Assembly: GCF_001425755.1 (NCBI RefSeq)
Contig: NZ_LMDH01000001.1
Span: forward strand, 2,978,471 to 3,042,470
Length of the DNA: 64,000 nt
DNA from: Aeromicrobium sp. Root344
GTDB lineage: Bacteria; Actinomycetota; Actinomycetes; Propionibacteriales; Nocardioidaceae
Reading direction: 5' to 3'
Each line of letters starts with the position of its first letter. The stretch's first letter is position 1. Below the pieces are notes generated by a model. It saw only the letters and a list, made by a program, of their open reading frames with translations. It did no database searches and was not told the origin of the DNA. Of this stretch, positions 26,795 through 35,256 are shown one piece after another. The translations under genes and the position numbers were made by a program.

Positions 26795-26898
26795 GGTCGA
26801 AAGTCTCGTCCGCCACCGCGAGGTGGCCTGCTGCACCGGAACCCACAGTTTCGTGGAGTCAGTATGTCGACACAGCCGTTGGGGACTACTCCCTTTCG
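26795..26898 (-). promoter_or_regulatory. yybP-ykoY manganese riboswitch
   Basis: Minus-strand sequence contains the 5' AAAGGGAGTAG element (26896-26886) and the 3' CGGACGAGACTTTCGACC element (26813-26796), the two conserved parts of the yybP-ykoY aptamer. Between them are a TGTCGACA loop region and a GGCCACC-TCGC-GGTGGC-type helix. CTTTCGACC at the aptamer end can also pair with GGTCGAAGG further down (about 26763-26771), giving an alternative fold. Mn2+ binding would relieve the block and switch on the exporter gene 70 bases downstream. Confidence 0.87.
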
Positions 26899-26905
26899 TA
26901 CCGCC

Positions 26906-26948
26906 AGTCTAGCGGACGGCGTCCCGAGGCTCCGGCGGGCGGTAGGCT
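26906..26948. promoter_or_regulatory. Divergent -10 elements of the riboswitch leader and rnpB
   Basis: On the minus strand TAGACT (26911-26906) lies seven or eight bases before the riboswitch start. On the plus strand TAGGCT (26943-26948) lies seven bases before the 5' end of RNase P RNA. Both match the -10 hexamer used throughout this window. No clear -35 elements are seen. Confidence 0.6.
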
Positions 26949-26955
26949 TGCAGAC

Positions 26956-27341
26956 GCGAATGAGTCGGCCGGGCGGCCGCGGCACCCCTGTGGTGTCGAG
27001 GAAAGTCCGGACTCCGCAGAGCGACGGTGGTGGCTAACGGCCACCCACGGCGACGTGCGGGACAGTGCCACAGAAATCAAACCGCCAACGGCCCTTCGGG
27101 GAACGGGTAAGGGTGAAACGGTGAGGTAAGAGCTCACCAGCGCTCCGGGTGACCGGGGCGGCTAGGTAAACCCCACCGGGAGCAAGACCAAGAGGACCTT
27201 CGGGTCTGCGCTGACGGGCTGCTCGTCCTATGTCAGCGGGTAGGTCGCACGAGGCGTCCAGCAATGGACGTCCCAGATGGATGGTCGCCCGGGCCACTTC
27301 GGTGGCCCGACAGGATCCGGCTTACAGGCCGGCTCATTCGC
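26956..27341 (+). ncRNA. rnpB: RNase P RNA, bacterial type A
   Basis: The catalytic RNA that trims 5' leaders from tRNA precursors, about 386 bases. The conserved 5' core GAGGAAAGTCCGGACTCC is at about 26998. Further marks are ACAGAAATC-AAACCGCC, the GGTAAGGGTGAAACGGTG region, and the 3' ACAGGATCCGGCTTACAGGC. The ends pair as P1: GCGAATGAGTCGGCC with GGCCGGCTCATTCGC, which sets both boundaries. It is divergent from the manganese riboswitch. Confidence 0.95.
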
Positions 27342-27374
27342 CCCAGACCCCCTGCGCGCCGATATCCTGACAGC

Positions 27375-27866
27375 ATGTCCACGGATGAGGTCCTCACCGC
27401 CAAGCAGGCTTCGATCGCCGGTCCGTTCGCGCGGCTGTTCTTCCGGTTCAACGCGATCGCGTGCTGGCTGTTCATCCTGTTCTGGCCGGCGATGCTGGTC
27501 TTCGACCAGGTCGAGCAGCCGTGGTGGGGCGCCACGCTGACCATCGCCGGCTTCGTGCTCGTGATGGGCCTCCTCGGATCGTGGATATGGTACGAGGCCG
27601 ACCAGGCGCGCGACGACACCCGACGGCTCCGCCGTGACGGGCGCGACGCGATCGCCGAGATCCTCGACCTCGAGGTCACAGATCCAGGCGACGGCTCGGC
27701 CGACGTCGCACGCATGCAGCTGCGGATCAGCGGTGAGGACGTACCGGGGTTCCGCGCGGTCTATCGGGACGACCACGACAAGGCGTACGTCGTCGGCGCG
27801 AAGTTCAACGCCGTCGTCGACCCGTCCGACAACCTCTTCACCCTGCGGCCGCTCAGGCGCCGGTGA
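27375..27866 (+). CDS. Membrane protein of unknown function
   Basis: 163 residues. Two transmembrane helices (about 25-44, FNAIACWLFILFWPAMLVF, and about 52-72, LTIAGFVLVMGLLGSWIW) are followed by a cytoplasmic part with EADQARDDTRRLRRDGRDA and a small beta-rich domain (about 95-160) that resembles the DUF3592-type fold of bacterial membrane proteins, though I cannot confirm it. TATCCT lies six bases before the ATG, giving a leaderless start just downstream of rnpB. Confidence 0.75.
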   Translation: MSTDEVLTAKQASIAGPFARLFFRFNAIACWLFILFWPAMLVFDQVEQPWWGATLTIAGFVLVMGLLGSWIWYEADQARDDTRRLRRDGRDAIAEILDLEVTDPGDGSADVARMQLRISGEDVPGFRAVYRDDHDKAYVVGAKFNAVVDPSDNLFTLRPLRRR

Positions 27867-27871
27867 GCTCT

Positions 27872-28111
27872 TCAGCCGGCGTCGGCGAGGTGCAGCGAGT
27901 GCTGGATCGCGAGCGCGTCGAACTGCCACGTGATCTCGCGGACGATGTCGACGATGTCGGGATCCTCGGTCTGGATCGTCACGACGAGGTGGCGGTTGTT
28001 GTTCCAGCCAGGAGCGTCGATCGTGATGTCGGGAATGGCGCCCATGGCGGTGGACACGGTCGTGAACGCCTCGTCGCTGCTCATCTGCATGTTGAGTACG
28101 ACTCGATGCAC
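27872..28111 (-). CDS. Small conserved-looking protein, unknown function
   Basis: 79 residues with an alternating pattern (VHRVVLNMQMSSDEAFTTVSTA, then HLVVTIQTEDPDIVDIVREITWQFDALAI) that suggests a small alpha/beta fold of the ACT-like kind. The GTG at 28111 was chosen because AGGAGGGG stands six bases before it; a longer frame to 28186 has no such signal. It is convergent with the membrane protein gene (5 bases between stops). No family was recognised. Confidence 0.7.
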   Translation of the reverse strand: MHRVVLNMQMSSDEAFTTVSTAMGAIPDITIDAPGWNNNRHLVVTIQTEDPDIVDIVREITWQFDALAIQHSLHLADAG

Positions 28112-28277
28112 GTTCGCCCCTCCTCGTCTGAGCTTCCACATCAAGAACGACGGGGGGTCCCGGAAGTTAGGCGTGCTGATCATCACGTCCCCCGTAGGCT
28201 GGTGAAGGCTGCCCCCGAAGGCCGGCTAGAGCCTCGGACAGCCTGACCTCGCCCCCGATCTTCCAGGAGTCTGCTTC

Positions 28278-29114
28278 ATGAGCACTGTGCCCACGATCGC
28301 CCTGAACAACGGTGTGTCGATCCCTCAGCTCGGATTCGGCGTCTACCAGGTGCCGCCAGAGGACACCAAGGAGGCGACGCTGACGGCCTTCGAGGTCGGC
28401 TATCGCCACATCGACACCGCGGAGATGTATCGCAACGAGCGAGGCGTCGGCGAGGCCCTGCGGGAGTCGGGCCTCGACCGGTCCGAGGTGTTCGTCACGA
28501 GCAAGCTCAACAACGGGTTTCACGCCCACGATGACGCCATCGCGGCGTTCGAGGAGTCCCTCGAGGTCCTGGGCTTCGACTACCTCGACCTGTTCTTGAT
28601 CCACTGGCCGCTGCCCGGCATCGACATCGACTTCGTCGAGACGTGGAAGGCCCTCGAGGAGGTCTATCGCGACGGCCGGGCCAAGGCGATCGGCGTGTCC
28701 AACTTCCAGGCCAACCACATCCGCCGTCTCGTGCAGGAGACCGACGTCGTCCCTGCGGTCAACCAGATCGAGGTGCACCCCTACCTGACCAACGACGACG
28801 TGCGCGCGGTCAACGCCGAGCACGGCATCGCGACCGAGGCGTGGTCGCCGATCGCGCAGGGACTCGTGCTGGACGACCCGGTCATCACCGGCATCGCCAA
28901 GGCGCACGGCAAGACGCCGGCCCAGGTCGTCCTCCGGTGGCACGTGCAGCGGGGCGACATCGTCTTCCCCAAGTCGGTCACCCGCAGCCGGGTCGAGGAG
29001 AACTTCGACCTCTTCGACTTCGAGCTCTCCGACTCGGACCTCGGCCTCATCACGGCGCTCGACAAGGGGCAGCGGACCGGACCGAACCCGGACGAGTTCA
29101 ACTGGATTCCCTGA
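28278..29114 (+). CDS. Aldo/keto reductase
   Basis: 278 residues, the usual length of a bacterial AKR such as 2,5-diketo-D-gluconate reductase. The tetrad is visible: Asp and Tyr in HIDTAEMYRNERGVGEAL (about 46-63), Lys in FVTSKLNN, His in DLFLIHWPLPG. Other family text: AIGVSNFQANHI and the NADPH segment FPKSVTRSRVEENFDLFDF. It reduces aldehydes or ketones with NADPH; the physiological substrate is open. AGGAG stands before the ATG. Confidence 0.93.
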   Translation: MSTVPTIALNNGVSIPQLGFGVYQVPPEDTKEATLTAFEVGYRHIDTAEMYRNERGVGEALRESGLDRSEVFVTSKLNNGFHAHDDAIAAFEESLEVLGFDYLDLFLIHWPLPGIDIDFVETWKALEEVYRDGRAKAIGVSNFQANHIRRLVQETDVVPAVNQIEVHPYLTNDDVRAVNAEHGIATEAWSPIAQGLVLDDPVITGIAKAHGKTPAQVVLRWHVQRGDIVFPKSVTRSRVEENFDLFDFELSDSDLGLITALDKGQRTGPNPDEFNWIP

Positions 29115-29177
29115 CCTGCACGAGGCGGCTGTCACAAGCAGTTACAGGGGCGGCGCCAGGCGGATACGCTTCGGGTC

Positions 29178-29363
29178 ATGAGCGAACACCACCCTCCCGA
29201 GCCGTCGTCGACCTACACGTACGCGGTGGGCGCGGGACTCGGGATCCTGGTCGGCGGGGCGGTCGGACTGTTCGCGGGTGATGGCCTGTTCCTCCCGGCC
29301 GCGCTGCTCGGCGCCGGCATCGGGATCGTCGTGGCCTTCCTGGTCAAGGCATTCCTGCGCTGA
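29178..29363 (+). CDS. Small two-helix membrane protein
   Basis: 61 residues. A short polar N-terminus is followed by two Gly/Ala-rich helices (YAVGAGLGILVGGAVGLFAG, about 15-34, and LPAALLGAGIGIVVAFLVKA, about 38-58) in a hairpin. TACGCT lies seven bases before the ATG. No known family; it looks like one of the many small Gly-zipper membrane proteins. Confidence 0.65.
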   Translation: MSEHHPPEPSSTYTYAVGAGLGILVGGAVGLFAGDGLFLPAALLGAGIGIVVAFLVKAFLR

Positions 29364-29369
29364 GCCCGG

Positions 29370-30218
29370 TCAGGGCAGGGTCAGGATCTCGGCGCCGTCG
29401 GCGGTGACCAGCAGCGTGTGCTCGAACTGAGCCGTGCGCGACTTGTCCTGCGTCGTGGCGGTCCACCCGTCGTCCCACATGTCCCACTCGACCGATCCCA
29501 GGGTCAGCATCGGCTCGATCGTGAACGTCATGCCCTTCTCGATCACGGTGTCGTAGGACGGGTCGTCGTAGTGGGGAATCACGAGGCCGTCATGAAATGC
29601 CGGTCCCACGCCGTGACCGGTGAAGTCACGGACCACGCCGTAGCCGAAGCGCTTGGCGTACGACTCGATGACCCGCCCGATCACGTTGATCTCGCGGCCC
29701 GGCTTGACGGCGCGGATCGCCCGCATCGTGGCTTCATGCGTACGCTCGACGAGCAGTCGCGACTCCTGGTCGACGTCGCCGACGAGATAGGTCTTGTTGG
29801 TGTCACCGTGGACGCCGCCGATGAACGCCGTGATGTCGATGTTGACGATGTCGCCGTCCTCGAGCGGGCGGTCGTCGGGGATGCCGTGACAGATGACCTC
29901 GTTGACGCTGCTGCACAGCGACTTGGGATAGCCGCGGTAGCCGAGCGTCGAGGGGTAGGCGCCGTGGTCGACGAGGAACTCATGGCCGACGCGGTCGAGC
30001 TCGTCGGTCGTCACGCCCGGCGCGATGGCGGCCTCGACGGCATCCAGCGCCTGGGCAGCGATCCGGCCGGCGACCCGCATCGCCGCGATCGTCTCGTCGT
30101 CACGGACGTAGGGACCGCGGTAGGGCAGCGGCGCGATCTGTCCGACGTACTCGGGATGCTCGATCGATGCCGGGACCGCGCGCTCGGGGGACAGGCGGCC
30201 AGCAGTCAGGACAGTCAC
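29370..30218 (-). CDS. map: Methionine aminopeptidase, type I
   Basis: 282 residues. It removes the initiator Met from nascent proteins. Metal ligands are in [23 protein letters not shown] (two Asp), [14 protein letters not shown] (His), [10 protein letters not shown] (Glu) and [10 protein letters not shown] (Glu). The roughly 35-residue N-terminal extension with PLPYRGP is like MtMetAP1c (mapB, Rv2861c) of M. tuberculosis, whose PxxP segment has been linked to ribosome binding. TAGACT lies six bases before the GTG start. It is convergent with the 61-residue gene. Confidence 0.96.
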   Translation of the reverse strand: MTVLTAGRLSPERAVPASIEHPEYVGQIAPLPYRGPYVRDDETIAAMRVAGRIAAQALDAVEAAIAPGVTTDELDRVGHEFLVDHGAYPSTLGYRGYPKSLCSSVNEVICHGIPDDRPLEDGDIVNIDITAFIGGVHGDTNKTYLVGDVDQESRLLVERTHEATMRAIRAVKPGREINVIGRVIESYAKRFGYGVVRDFTGHGVGPAFHDGLVIPHYDDPSYDTVIEKGMTFTIEPMLTLGSVEWDMWDDGWTATTQDKSRTAQFEHTLLVTADGAEILTLP

Positions 30219-30269
30219 CCGCAGAGTCTAGAGAACGCACGCCAACGCCGGTTGGGGCAGGATGGAGGC

Positions 30270-30467
30270 ATGAGCGAGGGCAAGTTCTACTACTGCACGA
30301 AGCACAACACGGTCGAGGGCGAGGAAGGCTGCCGCGCAGCTGATCGCCTCGGTCCCTACGACACGGCCGAGGAGGCGTCGCACGCCTACGAGATCGCGGC
30401 GGAGCGTACGAAGAACTGGGACAACGACCCCGACTGGAACGACGACGCCGAGCAGCCGAAGGAGTGA
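30270..30467 (+). CDS. Small acidic protein, SPOR-like in pattern
   Basis: 65 residues: KFYYCTKHNTVEGEEGC, then DRLGPYDTAEEASHAYEIAAERTKNWDND, and an acidic tail. The GPYDTAEEA text is like the short segment of SPOR-type repeats, but this is too little for a firm call. It recurs in actinobacterial genomes as a hypothetical protein, as far as I recall. CAGGAT is six bases before the ATG. The next gene overlaps its stop (GTGA). Confidence 0.7.
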   Translation: MSEGKFYYCTKHNTVEGEEGCRAADRLGPYDTAEEASHAYEIAAERTKNWDNDPDWNDDAEQPKE

Positions 30468-30736
30468 GCCGCCGCAGGCTCCAGCTCGACCGCTCCGGTC
30501 CATGGATCGCCGTCGTCGGGCTCTTCATGGTGCTGTGGTGCTCGGTGTCGACCGGCCTGTTCGCGCCCTGGTGGGGGGTCGCGATCGCGTTCGCGCTGCT
30601 CATCCCCGAGGTGTGGCTCGTGGCGACGTGGGCGCGCACGCACCCGCGACGCACGATCGTCGTGCCGGTCGTCGGGCTGCTGCTGTGGGCCGGGCTCGCA
30701 TGGTTCGGCGCCGTCGTCTGGGACTGGAGCCCCTAG
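30464..30736 (+). CDS. Small membrane protein coupled to the upstream gene
   Basis: 90 residues with three predicted membrane helices (about 12-30, 33-52 and 64-85), a basic start (MSRRRLQLDR) and a WWGVAIAF segment. The GTG start overlaps the preceding stop, and its own stop overlaps the end of the convergent phosphotransferase gene by four bases. No family recognised. Confidence 0.7.
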   Translation: MSRRRLQLDRSGPWIAVVGLFMVLWCSVSTGLFAPWWGVAIAFALLIPEVWLVATWARTHPRRTIVVPVVGLLLWAGLAWFGAVVWDWSP

Positions 30737-31650
30737 GCGCCGTCGTACTCGGTGAAGATGGCGTCGAGAACACGCTTCGCATCGGCGGCCGCGACGGTGT
30801 CGCTGTCCCGTCGGAGCTGCGCGTACGTGATGAGCGCCTTCCACAGGGCCCAGCCGCGCCCGCGCGCCCACATGACGTCGCCGACGGCGAGCGTACGGCG
30901 GAAGGCGGCTCGGCTGTCGTCGTCCAGCAGCGTCCACGCGATCACGACGTCGCAGGCCGGGTCGCCGACCCCCGACGTGCCGAAGTCGATGACGCCCGAC
31001 AATGTGCCGTCCGTGACGAGCAGGTTGCCGATCGCCACGTCGCCGTGGAACCACACGGGCGGCCCTGACCACGTGGCGGTCAGTGCGTCGTCGAGGATGC
31101 GTCGGGCGACGTCACTCGGGATGGCGTCGTCGAGCTCGTCGATCGCCGCCCGGGCCTCGTCCTCGTACGTCTCGAGCGGGCCGCCGCGGAAGAAGTTGTG
31201 TTGCCCGGGGCCGGGACCGCCTGTGGCGTCCGCCTGCCGCAGCGCCACGAGGAAGCCGGCGAGGTCGGTGGCGAACGTCGTCAGGCTGCCGATGCTGTCG
31301 GGCGTCGCCGGGCGGCCGTCGATCCAGCGGTAGATCGACCACGCGTACGGATAGCCCTCGCCGGGTTCACCGAGGGCGACTGGTGCCGGGATCGGCAGCG
31401 GCAGCTTCGGGGCGAGCACGGGCAGCCACCGCTGCTCCTTCTCGACCTGCATGGCGTACCACGGGCCGGTCGGCAGGCGGATCGACATCGTGTCGCCGAG
31501 GCGGAACGTCCGGTTGTCCCAGCCGGGCAGGTCCACGGGACGGACCGGCAGCTCAGCCCACTGCGGGAACTGGGTGCGTACGAGGCGCTCGGCGAGCGCG
31601 GCGTCGAGACTCTCGCGGTCGACGGTCGGTCCGCCCGAGGTCCCCAGCAT
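30733..31650 (-). CDS. Aminoglycoside phosphotransferase-family kinase
   Basis: 305 residues of the APH/choline-kinase fold. The nucleotide lobe has GWDNRTFRLGDTMSIRLP; the catalytic loop is WFHGDVAIGNLLV (Asp and Asn of HGDxxxxN); the metal motif is GVIDFGTSGVGDP. Similar chromosomal genes in actinobacteria usually phosphorylate small molecules and do not confer resistance; the substrate cannot be told. The ATG at 31650 begins 4 bases after the panB stop, so the pair is co-transcribed. Confidence 0.88.
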   Translation of the reverse strand: MLGTSGGPTVDRESLDAALAERLVRTQFPQWAELPVRPVDLPGWDNRTFRLGDTMSIRLPTGPWYAMQVEKEQRWLPVLAPKLPLPIPAPVALGEPGEGYPYAWSIYRWIDGRPATPDSIGSLTTFATDLAGFLVALRQADATGGPGPGQHNFFRGGPLETYEDEARAAIDELDDAIPSDVARRILDDALTATWSGPPVWFHGDVAIGNLLVTDGTLSGVIDFGTSGVGDPACDVVIAWTLLDDDSRAAFRRTLAVGDVMWARGRGWALWKALITYAQLRRDSDTVAAADAKRVLDAIFTEYDGA

Positions 31651-31654
31651 GCGG

Positions 31655-32539
31655 TCAGCTCTCGAAGCTGTGCTCGGCTGCTGGGAAGGCGCCGTTGGCG
31701 ACATCGTCGGCGTACGCCTTGGCGGCCTCGAGCATCACACCGTGCAGGTCGGCGTAACGCTTGACGAATCGCGGCGCCTTGCCTGTGCGCAGGCCCATCA
31801 TGTCCTGCCACACCAGCACCTGGGCGTCACAGTCGATCCCGGCGCCGATGCCGATCGTGGGGATGCGCAGCGCCTTGGTGACCTCGGCGGCGACGGGTGC
31901 CGGGACCATCTCCATGACGACCGCGAAGGCGCCGGCCTCCTCGAGCGCCTTGGCCTCGGCGATGAGCTGCTCGGCGGCATCGCCGCGGCCCTGCACGCGA
32001 TAGCCCCCGAGGTTGTGCTCGGCCTGGGGTGTGAATCCGATGTGCGCCATGACGGGGATCCCGGCATCCGTGAGCAGCTTGACCTGCGGCACCATCGCCA
32101 GTCCGCCCTCGAGCTTGACCGCGTGGGCGTTCGCCTCCTTCATGAAGCGGACGGCGGTGTCGAAGGCCTGCTCGGGCGAACGCTGGTAGGACCCGAACGG
32201 CAGGTCGGCGACGATCAGCGCACGTGTCGTCGAGCGTGTGACGGCGCGAACGAGGGGAATGAGCTCGTCGACCGTGACCGGCAGGGAGGTCTCGTTGGCG
32301 AAGACGTTGTTGCTCGCGGAGTCCCCGACGAGCATGACGGGAATGCCGGCCTCGTCGAACGTCGCGGCGGCGTACTGGTCATACGCCGTGAGCATCGCCC
32401 ACTTCTCACCGCGCTCCTTCATCTGCAGGAGGTGATGCGTACGGATCTTGCGGATCTGGGTGCTTCCGGCCTGGGCAGCGGGCGCTGCGGCGGGTCCGGA
32501 GCCGTACGGTGCGGTCTCTTCAGGGGTGGCGTCAGCCAT
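31655..32539 (-). CDS. panB: 3-methyl-2-oxobutanoate hydroxymethyltransferase
   Basis: 294 residues. First committed step of pantothenate synthesis: it transfers a hydroxymethyl group from methylenetetrahydrofolate to alpha-ketoisovalerate. Family text: [31 protein letters not shown] with the Mg2+ ligands, [15 protein letters not shown] and [23 protein letters not shown]. The first 25 residues are a low-complexity Ala/Pro extension. AAGGAGAACCACC gives a strong ribosome-binding site. panB is separated from nadE by a 228-base gap with repeats. Confidence 0.96.
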   Translation of the reverse strand: MADATPEETAPYGSGPAAAPAAQAGSTQIRKIRTHHLLQMKERGEKWAMLTAYDQYAAATFDEAGIPVMLVGDSASNNVFANETSLPVTVDELIPLVRAVTRSTTRALIVADLPFGSYQRSPEQAFDTAVRFMKEANAHAVKLEGGLAMVPQVKLLTDAGIPVMAHIGFTPQAEHNLGGYRVQGRGDAAEQLIAEAKALEEAGAFAVVMEMVPAPVAAEVTKALRIPTIGIGAGIDCDAQVLVWQDMMGLRTGKAPRFVKRYADLHGVMLEAAKAYADDVANGAFPAAEHSFES

Positions 32540-32639
32540 GGTGGTTCTCCTTGTCGTCTCGCAGCTCCTCGCGGAGTCCACGGATGTCTCCAGCGTGCCA
32601 GATCACGGGCCACGCGCCACCGAGTGTGAACGAACTCAC

Positions 32640-32741
32640 GGGCGACCAGATCAGGGGAGGCGGATGTCGGCGGTGGCCTGGTCGCCCGTCAGCGCCGAGG
32701 AGCGGTGACCTGGTCGCCCATCAGCGTTCCGGCAGGGCGAC
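32640..32741. repeat. Repeated GGGCGAC/GTCGCCC elements between nadE and panB
   Basis: Two 24-base direct repeats (32671-32694 and 32703-32726), identical at 22 positions, are 32 bases apart and share CCTGGTCGCCC. An inverted copy of the core (GGGCGACCAG) starts at 32640 and another (GGGCGAC) at 32735. The four copies can pair in several ways. Seen from the minus strand they lie after nadE and 100-200 bases before panB. The rest of the 228-base gap shows nothing else. Confidence 0.6.
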
Positions 32742-32767
32742 TTACTCACCGCCTGCCCGGCAAGCGC

Positions 32768-34525
32768 TCAGCCGTCGAGCTTCTCGCGCCAGCGATGGGT
32801 GATCGGCACGCGGCGATCGCGACCGAAGTTGCGGCGCGACACCTTGGGGCCCGGCGGGTACTGGCGGCGTTTGTATTCCGCGCGGTCGACCAGTGTGATG
32901 ACGCGCTCCACCAGCGCGGGGTCGAAGCCCTCGGCGATGACGTCGGCGGAGCCGAGATCGCGCTCGACGTAGGCATCCAGGACGGCATCGAGCAGGGGAT
33001 AGGGCGGCAGCGAGTCCGAGTCGTACTGCCCAGGCCGCAGCTCGGCCGACGGCAGCTTGGTGATGGTGTCCTCGGGGATGGGCGGCGTCTCGCCGCGCTC
33101 GACCGCGGCCTGGTTGCGCCACTTCGCGAGCTCCCAGACGAGCGTCTTGGGCACGTCCTTGATCGGGGCGTAGGCGCCGACGGCGTCGCCGTAGATCGTG
33201 GAGTAGCCGGTCGCGAGCTCGGACTTGTTGCCGCACGCCAGGACGAGGTGACCGTGCTGGTTGGACAGACCCATCCAGATGACGGCGCGGATCCGGGCCT
33301 GCAGGTTCTCCTCCGCGAGGCCGTCGAGGTGCAGGGCCTCTTGGTACGCGTCGAAGATCGGCGCGATCGGGACGGTGTCGAGCGACAACCCCGTGCGACG
33401 GGCCTGCTCGGCGGCGTCGGACTTGGAGTGCTCGCTCGACCACGCACTCGGGTTGGAGACGCCGAAGACGTTCTCGGGCCCGAGGGCGTCCACCGCGATC
33501 GCGGCGACGAGGGTGGAGTCGATGCCGCCCGACATGCCGAACAGGACGGACTGGAAGCCGTTCTTGCGCACGTAGTCACGCAGGCCGACCACCAGCGCGG
33601 TCCAGATCTCCTCGAGCCTCGGCATGCGCTCGTTGGTGACGGTCGGCAGCGGCTCGTACGCCTCGAACGGTTCGGAGCTGACGATCGTACGTTTGATGGC
33701 GAGGCCGCCGAAGCGCTCGCCGGCATCAGGCATCGCCGGGGTCGCAGCCGGGAGGTCGAGGTCGACCACGAGCAGCTCGGGCTCGAACTGTCCGGACCGC
33801 CCGAGCACCGTGCCGCCGGCGTCGACCACGATCGAGTCGCCGTCGAAGACCAGCTCGTCCTGACCGCCGACGAGGTTGACGTAGGCCAGCACGCACTCGC
33901 CCTCGGCGGCGCGACGTGCGCAGAGCTCGAGGCGTACGTCGTCCTTGTCGGCCTCGTAGGGCGAGCCGTTGGGCACCACCAGCAGCGCCGCGTCGGCAGC
34001 CTTGGCGGCTGCGGACGGACCGTCGCGCCAGAGGTCCTCGCAGATCGCGAGCGCGACGTCGACGCCGCCGATCTGCACGATGTTGATCGTGTCGCCCGCG
34101 ACGAAGTTGCGGATCTCGTCGCCGACGCCGTAGTTCCAGAGGTGGTGCTTGGCCTGCCGGGCCACGATCTCGCCGCCGTGCATGACCGCGACCGAGTTGG
34201 TGGGGGCGTTCTTGGGGATGCCGATCTGGTCGGTGACGTGCTGCGCCTGGTCGAGGAAGCCGACCATCGCGACGAGGTCCCCGCAGCCTTCGTCCTTGAG
34301 GCGTACGGCGAGATCCTCGGCGGCGGCGCGCGAGGCCCTGATGAGCGAGGCCCGCATCGCGAGGTCCTCGATGGGATAGCCGGTCAACATCATCTCGGGG
34401 AACACCACGAGGTGGACGCCCAGGGCGACGGCCTGCTTGCAGTAGTCGACGACGAGGTCGGCGTTGGCGGCCAGATCGCCGACCGTGGCATTGACCTGGG
34501 CAAGGGCGAGTCGCATCTGGGGCAC
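32768..34525 (-). CDS. nadE: Glutamine-dependent NAD+ synthetase
   Basis: 585 residues in two domains. The N-terminal nitrilase-type glutaminase (about 1-270) has Glu in VVFPEMMLTGYP, Lys near QAKHHLWNYG and Cys in ALAICEDLW. The C-terminal synthetase (about 300-585) has the PP-loop LFGMSGGIDSTLVAA. It amidates nicotinate adenine dinucleotide to NAD+. The length is shorter than M. tuberculosis NadE (679) but normal for the other actinobacterial subgroup. TAGGCT lies six bases before the GTG at 34525, which supports that start over the ATG at 34516. Confidence 0.95.
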   Translation of the reverse strand: MPQMRLALAQVNATVGDLAANADLVVDYCKQAVALGVHLVVFPEMMLTGYPIEDLAMRASLIRASRAAAEDLAVRLKDEGCGDLVAMVGFLDQAQHVTDQIGIPKNAPTNSVAVMHGGEIVARQAKHHLWNYGVGDEIRNFVAGDTINIVQIGGVDVALAICEDLWRDGPSAAAKAADAALLVVPNGSPYEADKDDVRLELCARRAAEGECVLAYVNLVGGQDELVFDGDSIVVDAGGTVLGRSGQFEPELLVVDLDLPAATPAMPDAGERFGGLAIKRTIVSSEPFEAYEPLPTVTNERMPRLEEIWTALVVGLRDYVRKNGFQSVLFGMSGGIDSTLVAAIAVDALGPENVFGVSNPSAWSSEHSKSDAAEQARRTGLSLDTVPIAPIFDAYQEALHLDGLAEENLQARIRAVIWMGLSNQHGHLVLACGNKSELATGYSTIYGDAVGAYAPIKDVPKTLVWELAKWRNQAAVERGETPPIPEDTITKLPSAELRPGQYDSDSLPPYPLLDAVLDAYVERDLGSADVIAEGFDPALVERVITLVDRAEYKRRQYPPGPKVSRRNFGRDRRVPITHRWREKLDG

Positions 34526-34576
34526 GGGTTCAGCCTATCCGTGGCCTTGGGGCGAGCGCGCGGTGACGGCACCTCG

Positions 34577-34644
34577 GGTTTGCACCGCAGACCAGTTTGA
34601 CATTGCTGAGATGGCGCTCTAGGTTTGCACCACAAACCAGTCTG
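34577..34644. promoter_or_regulatory. Two palindromic operators framing a promoter
   Basis: Two 23-base copies (34577-34599 and 34622-34644) of GGTTTG-N5-CAAACC followed by AGTYTG, 45 bases apart; the second is a perfect palindrome, the first has one mismatch. Between and overlapping them is a promoter: TTGACA (34597-34602), 17 bases, TAGGTT (34620-34625). The -35 touches the first operator and the -10 the second. The likely binder is the winged-helix protein at 35243, which is in the operon this promoter drives. Confidence 0.75.
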
Positions 34645-34653
34645 GAGATTGAC

Positions 34654-35256
34654 ATGGATCGCAGAGGCATCGAGACAGCAGTGGCCGAGAACGCGCAGTT
34701 CCGTGGACTGTTCGGCGTGGTGGGCGGCCTTCTGGCCATCCTCGCTGCGCTTGGCAACGCCGCGTGGGGGCCGCTTCGCCACAACTGGGTGTTCGTCGTC
34801 GGAGTGATCGTGCTGGCCGGCCTGACCTGGCCGATCCACGCCTTCTACACCGACCGTTTCGGCCGGGCCACGCCGTCGGTGAAGCACCGGGCGCGGGTGG
34901 CAGTCGTGGTCCTGGTCGCGGTTCCGCTGGTGATCCTCGGCTCGTTGTGGTTGTCGAGCCGTGCGTCGTGGTCTCTGGACCTTCCGGTCAACACGACGGC
35001 CATCACCCTGGGACTGGTGTTCCTGCTGTCGATCGCTGCCGCGGTGGGCCTCCGGCTCCATCACGTGGTGATCTACGGCGGGCTGGTGATCGTCGGTGCG
35101 TTGCCGGTCTGGGAACGCGGCGGCGAGAGCGGCAACACGGGCCTGTGGCTCGCCGGCATCGCGATGATCATCAGCGGCTTGCTGGACCACCGTCTGCTTG
35201 TGCGCCGCTTCGGACCGGCCGGCACCGGGATCGGGGCCGACCGTGCCGGAGTCTGA
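34654..35256 (+). CDS. Membrane protein paired with winged-helix regulator
   Basis: 200 residues with six predicted transmembrane helices (about 20-38, 44-63, 83-102, 112-132, 136-156 and 164-180) and a polar start. The pair of a six-helix protein and a small winged-helix regulator is seen in many actinobacteria, but no function is known. GGAG precedes the ATG by 7 bases. The regulator gene overlaps its 3' end by 14 bases, so the two are co-expressed from the promoter at 34597-34625. Confidence 0.8.
   Translation: MDRRGIETAVAENAQFRGLFGVVGGLLAILAALGNAAWGPLRHNWVFVVGVIVLAGLTWPIHAFYTDRFGRATPSVKHRARVAVVVLVAVPLVILGSLWLSSRASWSLDLPVNTTAITLGLVFLLSIAAAVGLRLHHVVIYGGLVIVGALPVWERGGESGNTGLWLAGIAMIISGLLDHRLLVRRFGPAGTGIGADRAGV

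Noticed and set aside
24466..27129. Open frame of 887 codons on the plus strand
   Set aside because: It runs antisense to yaaA, the permease and the TMEM165 gene and then through the riboswitch and into RNase P RNA. No domain is visible.
30733..31650. Antibiotic resistance by the aminoglycoside phosphotransferase-family protein
   Set aside because: Chromosomal members next to metabolic genes such as panB are common and usually not resistance enzymes; no mobile context.
32705..34600. Open frame of 631 codons on the plus strand
   Set aside because: Antisense to nadE; composition is that of a mirror frame.
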